DNA of 64,000 nucleotides from assembly GCF_014303395.1 (NCBI RefSeq), contig NZ_CP060298.1, forward strand, positions 4,421,001-4,485,000, given 5' to 3'. Positions 21,833 to 30,617 of this stretch are shown in pieces (position 1 is the first letter of the stretch; each line of letters starts with the position of its first letter). The stretch comes from Nakamurella sp. PAMC28650 (GTDB lineage: Bacteria > Actinomycetota > Actinomycetes > Mycobacteriales > Nakamurellaceae). The notes beneath the pieces were generated by a model that saw only the letters and a program-made list of their open reading frames with translations, was not told the DNA's origin and did no database searches. Made by a program: the position numbers and the translations under genes.

Positions 21833-24800
21833 TCAGGATTGCGCCTTGATCACCAGGACCAGATCGCCGCCCTCCACCTGCTGCACCGAGTTGATGGCGG
21901 CGCGGACCACGGTACCGGCGACCGGCGAGGTGATGGAGGCTTCCATCTTCATCGCCTCGATCGTCGCCACGGTCTGACCGGCGGCCAGCTCGTCGCCCTC
22001 CGCGACGCCGAGCGTCACCACACCGGCGAAGGGTGACGCGATGTGCGAGGGGTTGGCCGGGTCCGCGCGTTCGGCGACGGGCACATCGACGGTGATGGTC
22101 CGGTCACGGATCTGCAGGGGGCGCAACTGCCCGTTGAGGGTTGTCACCACCATCCGGAGACCTCGCTCGTCGGCCTCGCCGATGGCCTCGAGACCGATGG
22201 TCAGCTGCACGCCGGGCTGCAGTTCCACCAGATGCTCGGTGCCGCGCTGCAGTCCGTAGAGGTAGTCGGAGGTCGGCAGCAACGAGACGTCGCCGAATTC
22301 CTCCCTGGCCGCCTGGAAGTCCTTGTCCGGCCCCGGGAAGAGCAATCGGTTCAACGTCTTTCGAGGAGATGTCGACAGTTCGGCTGCGTCCTCGGGGGTC
22401 AGTTCGGCGACCGGCGGTTTGATCTTCCGCCCGGCCAGCGCCTTGCTGCGGAAGGGCTCCGGCCACCCGCCGGGGGGATCACCCAGTTCACCGGACAGGA
22501 AGCCGATGACGGAGTCCGGGATGTCGAACCGCGCCGGATCGGCCTCGAACTCGGCCGGGTCGACCCCGGAGCCGACCAGGTGCAGCGCCAGATCACCCAC
22601 CACCTTCGACGAGGGGGTCACCTTGACCAGCCGGCCGAGCATGGCATCGGCGGCAGCGTAGGTGGTCTCGATCGCCTCGAACCGCCCGCCCAGACCCAGC
22701 GCGATGGCCTGCTGACGCAGGTTGGACAGCTGGCCGCCGGGGATCTCGTGCGAGTAGACCCGACCGGTCGGCGCGCGGAGACCCGATTCGAACGGTGCGT
22801 AGATCGCCCGGACGGCCTCCCAGTAGGGCTCCAGATCTGCGACCGCGCGGAGCGAGAGCCCGGTCGAGCGATCGGTGTTGTCGAAGGCGGCGACCAGGGC
22901 CGACAGCGACGGCTGCGAGGTCGTCCCGGACATCGGGGCACTGGCCGCGTCCACCGCGTCCACCCCGGCCTCGGCGGCGGCCAGGTAGGTGGCCAGTTGC
23001 CCGCCCGCGGTGTCGTGGGTGTGCAGATGGATCGGCAGGTCGAAGCGCTCGCGCAGGGCGGTGACCAGGGTGCGGGCGGCGGGTGCGCGGAGCAGACCGG
23101 CCATGTCCTTGATGGCCAGCACGTGCGCGCCCGCCTCGACGATCTCCTCGGCCAGCCGGAGGTAGTAGTCCAGGGTGTAGAGCTTCTCGGCCGGGTTGCT
23201 CAGATCGGCCGTGTAGCAGAGGGCGACCTCGGCGACGGCGGTGCCACCCGCACGGACCGCGTCGATGGCCGGCCGCATCTGCGACACGTCGTTCAACGCG
23301 TCGAAGATCCGGAAGATGTCGATGCCGGCCGCCACGGCCTGTTCGACGAAGGCGTCGGTCACCGCGGCCGGGTACGGGGTGTAGCCGACGGTGTTGCGGC
23401 CGCGCAGCAGCATCTGCAACGCGATGTTCGGCACTGCGGCCCGCAGCGCGACGAGCCGCTCCCAGGGGTCCTCGGCCAGGAACCGGAGTGCGACGTCGTA
23501 GGTGGCGCCGCCCCAGGCCTCGACCGACAGCAGCTCCGGCGTGGTCCGCGCGACCGCCGGGCCGACGGCGAGCAGATCCCTGGTGCGAACCCGGGTGGCC
23601 AGCAGGGACTGGTGCGCGTCGCGGAACGTCGTGTCGGTGACGCCCAGCGAGGTGCGGTGACGCAACCAGCGGGCGAAGCCCTCCGGACCGAGTTCGGCCA
23701 GCAGCTGCCGGGTGCCCGCCGGGGGCTCGCCCGGGTCGATCGGTGGAAGTTTGGACTCCGGTTCGATCAGGTCGTCCGGCCGCTTCCCGTACGGCCGGTT
23801 CACCGTGACGTCGGCCAGGTAGGTCAGCAGTTTGGTGCCGCGGTCGGCGGAGTGCCGGGCGGTGAGCAGCTGCGGATGGGTCTCGATGAACGAGGTGGTC
23901 ACCCCGCCCGCCGCGAAGTCCGGGTCGTCCAGCACGGCCTGCAGGAACGGGATGTTGGTCGACACACCCCGGATCCGGAATTCGGCAAGCGCCCGGCGGG
24001 CCCTGGACACCGCCTGGCCCCAATCGCGCCCGCGGCAGGTGAGCTTGACCAGCAGCGAGTCGAAGTGCGCGCTGACCTCGGCCCCCGAGTGCACGGTGCC
24101 GCCGTCGACCCGTACGCCGCCGCCGCCCGGCGATCGATAGGTGATGATCCGGCCGGTGTCCGGACGAAAGCCGTTCGTCGGGTCCTCGGTGGTGATGCGG
24201 CACTGCAGGGCGGCGCCGTGGATCTGGATGTCGTCCTGGGTGAGACCGAGGTCGGCGAGCGTCTCCCCCGCCGCGATCCTGATCTGCGAGGAGACCAGAT
24301 CGATGTCGGTGATCTCCTCGGTGACCGTGTGCTCCACCTGGATCCGGGGGTTCATCTCGATGAAGACATGCCGGCCGTCCCGGTCCAGGAGGAACTCGAC
24401 GGTGCCGGCGTTGACGTAGCCGATGTGGCGGGCGAAGGCGACCGCGTCGGCCGTCATGGCCGCCCGGATCTCCGGGGCCAGACCGACCGCCGGGGCCACC
24501 TCGATGACCTTCTGATGACGACGCTGGACCGAGCAGTCCCGCTCGAACAGGTGCACCGCGGCGCCGGTGTGGTCGGCCAGCACCTGCACCTCGATGTGCC
24601 GCGGCTCGATGACCGCCCGCTCCAGGAAGACGGTGTCGTCGCCGAAGGCGGACTCGGCCTCCCGCATCGCGGTGCCCATCGCCTCCTCGAGGTCTTCGGC
24701 CCGGTCGACACGCCGCATGCCGCGGCCACCGCCACCGGCGACGGCCTTGACGAACAGCGGGAACCCGACGACCTGCGCGGCCTCCAGCAACCACGGGATG

Positions 24801-25219
24801 TCCCGGGACGGCTCCGAGGATTCCAGCACGGGGAGACCGGCGGCCCTGGCCGCGGCGATCGCGCGGGACTTGTTGCCGGCGAGTTCCAGCACCTCGGCCG
24901 GCGGTCCGATGAAGGTGATCCCCGCATCCTCCAGGGCCTGCGCCAACTGCGGGTTCTCGGACAGGAATCCGTAACCCGGGTAGACCGCATCCGCTCCGGA
25001 ATCCCTTGCTGCTCTGACGATCTCCTCGACATCGAGGTAGGCACGGACCGGATGCCCGAGCTCGCCGATCTGGTACGACTCGTCCGCCTTCTGACGGTGC
25101 AGCGAGTTGCGGTCCTCGTACGGGAACACCGCCACCGAGGCGACGCCGAGTTCGTAGGCCGCCCGGAAGGCGCGGATCGCGATCTCGCCACGGTTGGCGA
25201 CCAGGATCTTCGAGAACAT
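21833..25219 (-). CDS. pyc: Pyruvate carboxylase
   Basis: Biotin enzyme converting pyruvate and bicarbonate to oxaloacetate. The 1128-residue single chain contains, in order: biotin carboxylase (1-450; KILVANRGEIAIRAFRAA, the GGGGRGMR ATP loop, ERDCSVQRRHQKVIE, FIEMNPRIQVEHTVTE), carboxyltransferase (about 530-830; TDTTFRDAHQSLLATR metal site, RIFDALNDVSQM, and the HLHTHDTAGG metal-binding His pair), the PYC tetramerisation region, and a C-terminal biotinyl domain with EAMKMEASI. All parts needed for a full enzyme are present. It is followed by rsmD and preceded by recG. Confidence 0.98.
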   Translation of the reverse strand: MFSKILVANRGEIAIRAFRAAYELGVASVAVFPYEDRNSLHRQKADESYQIGELGHPVRAYLDVEEIVRAARDSGADAVYPGYGFLSENPQLAQALEDAGITFIGPPAEVLELAGNKSRAIAAARAAGLPVLESSEPSRDIPWLLEAAQVVGFPLFVKAVAGGGGRGMRRVDRAEDLEEAMGTAMREAESAFGDDTVFLERAVIEPRHIEVQVLADHTGAAVHLFERDCSVQRRHQKVIEVAPAVGLAPEIRAAMTADAVAFARHIGYVNAGTVEFLLDRDGRHVFIEMNPRIQVEHTVTEEITDIDLVSSQIRIAAGETLADLGLTQDDIQIHGAALQCRITTEDPTNGFRPDTGRIITYRSPGGGGVRVDGGTVHSGAEVSAHFDSLLVKLTCRGRDWGQAVSRARRALAEFRIRGVSTNIPFLQAVLDDPDFAAGGVTTSFIETHPQLLTARHSADRGTKLLTYLADVTVNRPYGKRPDDLIEPESKLPPIDPGEPPAGTRQLLAELGPEGFARWLRHRTSLGVTDTTFRDAHQSLLATRVRTRDLLAVGPAVARTTPELLSVEAWGGATYDVALRFLAEDPWERLVALRAAVPNIALQMLLRGRNTVGYTPYPAAVTDAFVEQAVAAGIDIFRIFDALNDVSQMRPAIDAVRAGGTAVAEVALCYTADLSNPAEKLYTLDYYLRLAEEIVEAGAHVLAIKDMAGLLRAPAARTLVTALRERFDLPIHLHTHDTAGGQLATYLAAAEAGVDAVDAASAPMSGTTSQPSLSALVAAFDNTDRSTGLSLRAVADLEPYWEAVRAIYAPFESGLRAPTGRVYSHEIPGGQLSNLRQQAIALGLGGRFEAIETTYAAADAMLGRLVKVTPSSKVVGDLALHLVGSGVDPAEFEADPARFDIPDSVIGFLSGELGDPPGGWPEPFRSKALAGRKIKPPVAELTPEDAAELSTSPRKTLNRLLFPGPDKDFQAAREEFGDVSLLPTSDYLYGLQRGTEHLVELQPGVQLTIGLEAIGEADERGLRMVVTTLNGQLRPLQIRDRTITVDVPVAERADPANPSHIASPFAGVVTLGVAEGDELAAGQTVATIEAMKMEASITSPVAGTVVRAAINSVQQVEGGDLVLVIKAQS

Positions 25220-25385
25220 CTTTGTTGACTCCTCGGGTCGGCGGACCCGTCACGCAGGACGGCTGTTCCACACGTTGATGCAGGCGTGACGCACGGATGA
25301 CGATGGCCCGGCGGCGCGGACGGGCTGCTCGCCGAGGCAGAACCTATCGCGAGCGGTGTTCCCCGCCCCCGGGGTGGGTGCCCTC

Positions 25386-27752
25386 TCAACCTTTCTCCAG
25401 GAACTCCTGTCCTTCCTCGTCGATCACTTCCGCGATCATCGCGGCCAGCGCCGGATGGGTCAGCAGCAGCGGATCCTTCTCGACCACCTCGATGGCATCG
25501 GCCCTGGCGTGCCCGATGGTCTCCGTGTCGCGCAGCAGGGACAGCTGCTTGAGCCCCGAGGACTTCCCGGCCTGCGAGGTACCGAGGACATCCCCTTCCC
25601 GGCGCAGGGCAAGGTCGGCCTCGGCCAGCTCGAATCCGTCGTTGGTGGCCGCCACCGCCGCCAGACGGGTGCGGCCGAGCGAGTTCTCCGGCGACTCGGT
25701 GACCAGCAGGCAGACACCGGGGGCGGATCCGCGGCCCACCCGACCGCGCAGCTGGTGCAACTGCGACATCCCGAAACGTTCGGCGTCGAGGATGATCATC
25801 ATGGTGGCGTTCGGCACGTCGACCCCGACCTCGATGACGGTGGTGGCGACCAGGACGTCGATGCGTGCGGCCGCGAACGACGTCATCACCTCGTCCTTCT
25901 CCGCCGGCGGCAGGCGTCCGTGCAGGATGCCCATCCGCAGACCTTTCAATGCGCCCCGGGTCAGCTGTTCGGCCACCTCGAGGACTGCCAGGGGTGGCCG
26001 CTTGGCGTCGTCCTGGTCGGTTCCTTCCTCGGGATCGTCGAACCCGGGATCGTCCCCAGCCTGCCCGACGTCATCGAGCGACGCCGCCTTCTTCACCCTC
26101 GTCCGGTCCGCCGGGTCGAGCTGATCACCGATCTTCGGGCAGACGATGTAGACCTGGTGACCGGCGGCCACCTCCTCGCGCACCCGGGCCCAGGCCCGCT
26201 CGAGCCAGGCCGGCCGTTCGGCGGCGGCCACCACCGTGGTGGAGATCGGCGATCGGCCCTGGGGCAGCTCGCGCAGTGTCGAGGTGTCGAGATCGCCGTA
26301 GACCGTCATCGCGACGGTGCGCGGGATGGGCGTGGCCGTCATCACCAGGACATGCGGCGGGTTGCCCTGGGGATGCTTGTTGCGCAGGGCATTGCGCTGT
26401 TCGACGCCGAAGCGGTGCTGCTCGTCGATGACGATCAGGCCCAGTCCCGCGAAGAACACCCCGTCGGAGAGCAGGGCGTGCGTACCGACGGCGATACCGG
26501 CCTGCCCGGAAGCGATGTCCAGCAGGGCTTCCCGCCGGGCGGCGGTGTTCATCGAGCCGGTCAACAGGGTGATCTTGACGGCTCCGGGCAGCGCTCCGAG
26601 CTCGCCGCCGATGCCGAGCGGACCGAGCACGGACCGCAGTGACCGGGCATGCTGGGCCGCCAGCACCTCGGTCGGTGCGAGCATCACCGCCTGCCGTCCG
26701 GAGTCGATGACCTGCAGCATCGCCCGCAGGGCCACGACGGTCTTGCCGGACCCGACCTCGCCCTGCAGCAGACGGTTCATTGGGTGGATGGTGGACAGAT
26801 CGTTGGAGATCACCTCACCGACCTCCACCTGCCCGGCGGTCAGCGTGAACGGCAGGTCGGCGTCGAAATTGCCGAGCAGCCCGCCGGCGATCCTGGGGCA
26901 CGGCTCGGCCGGGAAGTTCCGCATCTGCGCCCGCCGTCGCGCCAGCACCAGCTGGATGGACATCGCCTCGTCGTACCGGAGCCTGGCGATCGCCGCGTCC
27001 AACGCAGTCTCGTCCACCGGCCGGTGGATGTTGTGCAGAGCGATCTTCAGGCCCACCAGACCGCGCTTGGCCAGCAGCGTGTCGGGCAGCGGCTCCTCGA
27101 CGACCTGCAGCACGTCGAGCACCGTGCGGATGCAGCGCTGCAGCAGGGTCCCGGTGATGCCCTCGGTGAGCGGGTACACGGGGATGAGGCCACCGGGGAA
27201 CGACTCGACGACATCGAGCGCGTCCTTGGCCCGCGCGTCGGTGATCTGCGAGCCGAACTCCTGGTCGGCGTGACGGGCCAGGTCCGAACGCGGGGCCGGG
27301 AGCTTCGCCACCTCCTCCGGGCTGACCAGGGCGACCTGCGGGGAGCTGATCTGGGTCTGGCCGTTGAACGTCGAGACCGTACCGGAGAACATCGCGGCCG
27401 TCCCGACGGGTAGTTGCCGCGCGAGGTTCCAGCGGTTGAAGAAGGTGCAGGCCAGATCGGTCCGGCCGTCGGTGATCACCACGTTGCTGATGCTCCTGAC
27501 CTTCCGGCCGGGGCCGAGCTGACGATCCTTGATGGACTTGATGGTGGCCCAGACGGTGACCTTCTCACCCACCCTGACGCCCGCCAGATCGGTGAGCTTG
27601 CCACGCCGGTCGTACTTGCGGGGGTAGTGACGAAGCAGTTCGCCGACGGTGACCAGCGAGAGCTTCTCGTGCAACTGCTTGGCCGCGCGCACGCCGACTA
27701 CGCGCTTGAGCGAGGAACCCAGACCAATCGGGTCGCTCGGCTGCTCGTCCAT
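25386..27752 (-). CDS. recG: ATP-dependent DNA helicase RecG
   Basis: Remodels stalled replication forks and branched DNA. The 788-residue product has the OB-fold wedge domain (about 60-160; KVTVWATIKSIKD), then helicase motifs: Walker A GEVGSGKTVVALRAM, DEQHRFGVEQR, TATPIPRT, and C-terminal QLRGRVGRG. The internal acidic segment around 580-605 (DDVGQAGDDPGFDDPEEGTD) is an insertion seen in actinobacterial forms. ATG 27752 is preferred because GGAGGA lies 9 bases upstream; an ATG at 27770 overlaps that ribosome-binding site. Confidence 0.96.
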   Translation of the reverse strand: MDEQPSDPIGLGSSLKRVVGVRAAKQLHEKLSLVTVGELLRHYPRKYDRRGKLTDLAGVRVGEKVTVWATIKSIKDRQLGPGRKVRSISNVVITDGRTDLACTFFNRWNLARQLPVGTAAMFSGTVSTFNGQTQISSPQVALVSPEEVAKLPAPRSDLARHADQEFGSQITDARAKDALDVVESFPGGLIPVYPLTEGITGTLLQRCIRTVLDVLQVVEEPLPDTLLAKRGLVGLKIALHNIHRPVDETALDAAIARLRYDEAMSIQLVLARRRAQMRNFPAEPCPRIAGGLLGNFDADLPFTLTAGQVEVGEVISNDLSTIHPMNRLLQGEVGSGKTVVALRAMLQVIDSGRQAVMLAPTEVLAAQHARSLRSVLGPLGIGGELGALPGAVKITLLTGSMNTAARREALLDIASGQAGIAVGTHALLSDGVFFAGLGLIVIDEQHRFGVEQRNALRNKHPQGNPPHVLVMTATPIPRTVAMTVYGDLDTSTLRELPQGRSPISTTVVAAAERPAWLERAWARVREEVAAGHQVYIVCPKIGDQLDPADRTRVKKAASLDDVGQAGDDPGFDDPEEGTDQDDAKRPPLAVLEVAEQLTRGALKGLRMGILHGRLPPAEKDEVMTSFAAARIDVLVATTVIEVGVDVPNATMMIILDAERFGMSQLHQLRGRVGRGSAPGVCLLVTESPENSLGRTRLAAVAATNDGFELAEADLALRREGDVLGTSQAGKSSGLKQLSLLRDTETIGHARADAIEVVEKDPLLLTHPALAAMIAEVIDEEGQEFLEKG

Positions 27753-27827
27753 GCCCTGGGTTCCTCCCATCCTCTGCGCCCATCGTGCCCGGACGCCCCG
27801 ACAGCCGACGCACGGCTGTCGGCATTC

Positions 27828-28706
27828 TCAGCCCAGACGACCGATGACCAGCGAAAACACCGTCCCGACGGCGTAGGACTCCGCGATCACCTCACCTGCG
27901 GCCATGGTGTGGACGTGGAAGTACCGGCGATCGCCCTCGGACCAGACGACCACTTCCTCGGACAGGCCGCGGACCACCCGCTCCAGACGGTCGCTGTCCT
28001 CCTGCGGCATGAACATGGTGAACGTCACCTCGGCGAGCAGTTCGGCCCCACCGTTCACCCCGGGCCGGGCGCCGCAACTCGGTGGACGGATCGGGTCTCC
28101 CGCCGGCGCCGTGCTCCGCTGGAGCCCGACCAACACGAGTCCGATCAATGCTCTGGCCCGGTAGCCGGGGTCCCGGTTGGCGCCGTCCGGAGGGCCGGTG
28201 ACGAGGGCGGCCGCAGCCGCCGCGCCGGCGATCGAGTGCAGGTCGGCCCCGTCGACGACCAGTTCGGCCGCTGCCGTGCCGGCGGCCCTGGCCAGGTCGG
28301 CCGCTGTCGGCCGACCATCGACGGCCAGGCGATCCTGCGGATCGACCGCTACGGCGGCTCCGCCTGCGATCAGACCCGCCACCAGGCACAACCGGTCGGC
28401 GACGGCGACCTCGTCGAGGTCCCCACTCCGTTGCATCGTCTGTCGGGCGCCGGCCACCCCGGTGGCCAAGCCGGTCAGATAGATCTGCAGCACGGCCGCG
28501 GCGGGTTGCGACGGTGGCGGGAGCGGTGCCGGAAGTTCTGACCACTGCAACGCCGCGGTGATCGCCCGACCGCCGCTCGCGAGCACCTCGCGTTCCTCCT
28601 CGCCGGTGTCCAGCCACGCGGAGTGGTGCGCGGAGCCGTTCGGATCGAGCAGGCCGCTGAACCACTGGCCCACCAGATCCGGGTCGAAGGTCTTCATGCC
28701 GACCAT
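27828..28706 (-). CDS. DAK2/FakA-like protein, shortened and lacking the nucleotide/Mg motif
   Basis: A 292-residue protein in the place where actinobacteria carry a DAK2-domain (FakA-like) gene between recG and rpmB. The C-terminal 80 residues (AELLAEVTFTMF, then LSEEVVVWSEGDRRYFHVHT and AAGEVIAESYAVG) resemble the FakA middle domain, including its HVHT motif. The Ala-rich residues 60-210 look like a helical DhaL-type domain. The DhaL motif normally near the N-terminus (PDGDTGTN type, three Mg-binding Asp) is absent, and no DegV-like C-terminal domain follows. It may be a degenerate paralogue or a divergent scaffold. The longer upstream frame is not used because it runs antisense into rpmB. 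Starts 28706 and 28697 are both possible. Confidence 0.7.
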   Translation of the reverse strand: MVGMKTFDPDLVGQWFSGLLDPNGSAHHSAWLDTGEEEREVLASGGRAITAALQWSELPAPLPPPSQPAAAVLQIYLTGLATGVAGARQTMQRSGDLDEVAVADRLCLVAGLIAGGAAVAVDPQDRLAVDGRPTAADLARAAGTAAAELVVDGADLHSIAGAAAAAALVTGPPDGANRDPGYRARALIGLVLVGLQRSTAPAGDPIRPPSCGARPGVNGGAELLAEVTFTMFMPQEDSDRLERVVRGLSEEVVVWSEGDRRYFHVHTMAAGEVIAESYAVGTVFSLVIGRLG

Positions 28707-28782
28707 CTTGCCGTCCGTGGATCTGGCAAGCTGAGGGGCGTCGGTTGGCTCGGTCCGCTTCCGTCCGGTGGGACGTTCCGAT

Positions 28783-28811
28783 TTGGCCGACCGGACATCC
28801 CTGGATACTCT
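28783..28811 (+). promoter_or_regulatory. Candidate promoter of rpmB
   Basis: TTGGCC (28783-28788) and TACTCT (28806-28811) are separated by exactly 17 bp and lie about 100 bp before the rpmB start, in the divergent gap with the DAK-like gene. Spacing is ideal for a vegetative sigma factor; sequence match is partial. Confidence 0.45.
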
Positions 28812-28908
28812 TGTAGGGTTGCCCGGCTCGCGCTGGGTGCGATCATCATTCCGCAACTTTCTGATCCGGCTGTTCGTCGGGTCGTTCTCCGATAGGGGTT
28901 GAGCCTCA

Positions 28909-29100
28909 GTGGCTGCCGTGTGTGACGTCTGTGGCAAGGGCCCGGGCTTCGGGATGAGCGTTTCCCACTCCCATCGCCGGACCAACCGTCGTTGGAATCC
29001 GAACATCCAGGCCGTCCGCGCCCAGGTTGCTCCCGGCACCGTCAAGCGCGTCAACGCCTGCACGTCTTGCCTGAAGGCCGGCAAGGTCGTCCGGGGCTAG
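28909..29100 (+). CDS. rpmB: 50S ribosomal protein L28
   Basis: A 63-residue L28 of the four-cysteine type: [21 protein letters not shown] then [10 protein letters not shown], forming a zinc ribbon. [10 protein letters not shown] is the central family motif. Start GTG at 28909. It is transcribed divergently from the recG block, as in mycobacteria, and has its own promoter-like sequence and a hairpin downstream. Confidence 0.97.
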   Translation: MAAVCDVCGKGPGFGMSVSHSHRRTNRRWNPNIQAVRAQVAPGTVKRVNACTSCLKAGKVVRG

Positions 29101-29170
29101 TCGTCCTGCCGCCCGGTGTTTCGGTACGGGCTCCTGAATGCGCCCGACCCTGATTTCCAGCTGACGAGAA

Positions 29171-29202
29171 GGCGGCCGAACCCCAAAAAGGTTCCCGCCG
29201 CC
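29171..29202 (+). terminator. Hairpin between rpmB and ilvE
   Basis: GGCGGCCGAACC (29171-29182) pairs with GGTTCCCGCCGCC (29190-29202) with one bulge and a loop of A's. It lies 71 bp after the rpmB stop and between convergent genes, so it probably ends rpmB transcripts; no clear T tract follows. Confidence 0.5.
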
Positions 29203-29282
29203 CTCTTGGCGCTCCGCCACCCGCGTTTGCGTCCTGTTCCACTCGCGACCGTGCTGCGGGCACTTCGGAATGAGCCGGGGGG

Positions 29283-30374
29283 TCAGATGAGCGGGACCAT
29301 CCAGCCGTGCGGGTCGGGCAGCTCACCGCGCTGCAGACCGGTGAGGGCCTCCCGAAGCTCCATCGTCACCGCGCCCGGCTTGCCCCCCGCGATCTCGAAG
29401 CCGCCCTCGGCGTGCTTGACCGAGCCCACAGGCGTGATCACCGCTGCGGTGCCGCAGGCGAAGACCTCGGTGAGTTCCTCGGTCTCGACCTTCTTGGCCC
29501 ACTCGTCGGTGGAGACGCGTCGCTCCGCGGTCCGATACCCACGGTCACGCGCCAGCTGCAGCAGGGAATCCCGGGTCACCCCCGGGAGCAGTGAACCGGA
29601 CAGTTCCGGCGTCACGACCTCGGCGTCCGGGCCCGATCCGAAGACGAAGAACAGGTTCATCCCACCCATCTCCTCGACCCACCGGCGCTCGACCGCATCC
29701 AGCCAGACCACCTGGTCGCAGCCCTGCTCGGCCGCCTGGGCCTGAGCGGCCAGCGACGCGGCGTAGTTGCCACCGGTCTTGGCGGCTCCCATCCCTCCGG
29801 GAGCCGCCCGCACGTACTCGGTCGACCACCAGACGCTCACCGGCTTGATGCCGCCGGCGAAGTACGCCCCGGCCGGGGATGCGATCACCGAGTAGACGTA
29901 CTTGTTCGAAGGCCGCACGCCGAGTCCCACCTCGGCCGCGAACATGAACGGCCGGAAGTACAGGGAGGCCTCTTCACCGGTCGGCACCCACGCACGGTCC
30001 GCGTCCGTCAGCTGCCGGAGCGACTCGATGAACATCTCTTCCGAGAGTCGCGGCATGCCCAGTCGGTCGGCCGAACGGTTCAGGCGCGCCGCATTCGCCT
30101 GCGGACGGAACGTCGCCACCGAACCGTCGGGCTGGGCGTAACCCTTCAGTCCCTCGAAGATCTCCTGCGCATAGTGCAGCACCATCGTGGCCGGGTCCAG
30201 TGAGAACGGTCCGTAGGGAACAACTCTCGGGTCGTGCCAGTCGCCGTCGTCGTAGTCGATGACGACCATGTGATCGGTGAAGTACTTGCCGAACCCCGGC
30301 GCACCCAGAATCTTCGCGCGACGCTCGTCGGGCACCGGTGAGGGGTTCGAGGTCCGGGAGAAGGCTGTCGTCAT
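29283..30374 (-). CDS. ilvE: Branched-chain amino acid aminotransferase IlvE
   Basis: PLP enzyme for the last step of Leu/Ile/Val synthesis and the first step of their breakdown. The 363-residue product has the class IV fold: [32 protein letters not shown], the PLP lysine Lys199 in [14 protein letters not shown], and the C-terminal [18 protein letters not shown] phosphate-binding loop. Length and motifs fit the large-form actinobacterial and eukaryotic type. The gene is convergent with rpmB and divergent from the type III glutamine synthetase; gcvT is also nearby, as in mycobacteria. Confidence 0.97.
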   Translation of the reverse strand: MTTAFSRTSNPSPVPDERRAKILGAPGFGKYFTDHMVVIDYDDGDWHDPRVVPYGPFSLDPATMVLHYAQEIFEGLKGYAQPDGSVATFRPQANAARLNRSADRLGMPRLSEEMFIESLRQLTDADRAWVPTGEEASLYFRPFMFAAEVGLGVRPSNKYVYSVIASPAGAYFAGGIKPVSVWWSTEYVRAAPGGMGAAKTGGNYAASLAAQAQAAEQGCDQVVWLDAVERRWVEEMGGMNLFFVFGSGPDAEVVTPELSGSLLPGVTRDSLLQLARDRGYRTAERRVSTDEWAKKVETEELTEVFACGTAAVITPVGSVKHAEGGFEIAGGKPGAVTMELREALTGLQRGELPDPHGWMVPLI

Positions 30375-30578
30375 CGGCCAAATCTACTACGACCATCGGA
30401 CGTCCTAGTATTCGATATTTCCGTGGGCGGACATGGCCTCGTTCGCCGACGTCCTGAGGGGTGCGACGGCCGTCCGGTCTGCGAAGTTCAACGTTCATCG
30501 AGCGGCAATGCTGCTGATACGGCCGCTCCCTACCTTTTCAGGGTCGGTCCCGCCACAGCATGCGTCCCTCGCAGAGCC

Positions 30579-30617
30579 GTTGACAGGAGTAGCTCAAAGT
30601 TGACTGGAGTAACTCAA
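30579..30617 (+). repeat. 19-bp tandem duplication spanning the ribosome-binding site of glnA type III
   Basis: Two 19-bp units, GTTGACAGGAGTAGCTCAA (30579-30597) and GTTGACTGGAGTAACTCAA (30599-30617), differ at two positions. The second supplies GGAG (30606-30609), 7 bases before the ATG at 30617, whose A is its last base. The first copy supplies a duplicate GGAG 20 bases further up. Confidence 0.85.

Noticed and set aside
22043-25228. Open frame of 1061 codons on the plus strand opposite pyc
   Set aside because: Antisense shadow of a high-GC gene. The minus strand encodes complete pyruvate carboxylase with all motifs, while this frame is low-complexity R/G/H-rich and has no recognisable domain. 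Similar long shadows lie opposite metH, smc, recG and the type III glutamine synthetase.
28707-29084. N-terminal extension of the DAK-like frame to 29084
   Set aside because: It is antisense to rpmB and its promoter region and shows no DhaL motif.
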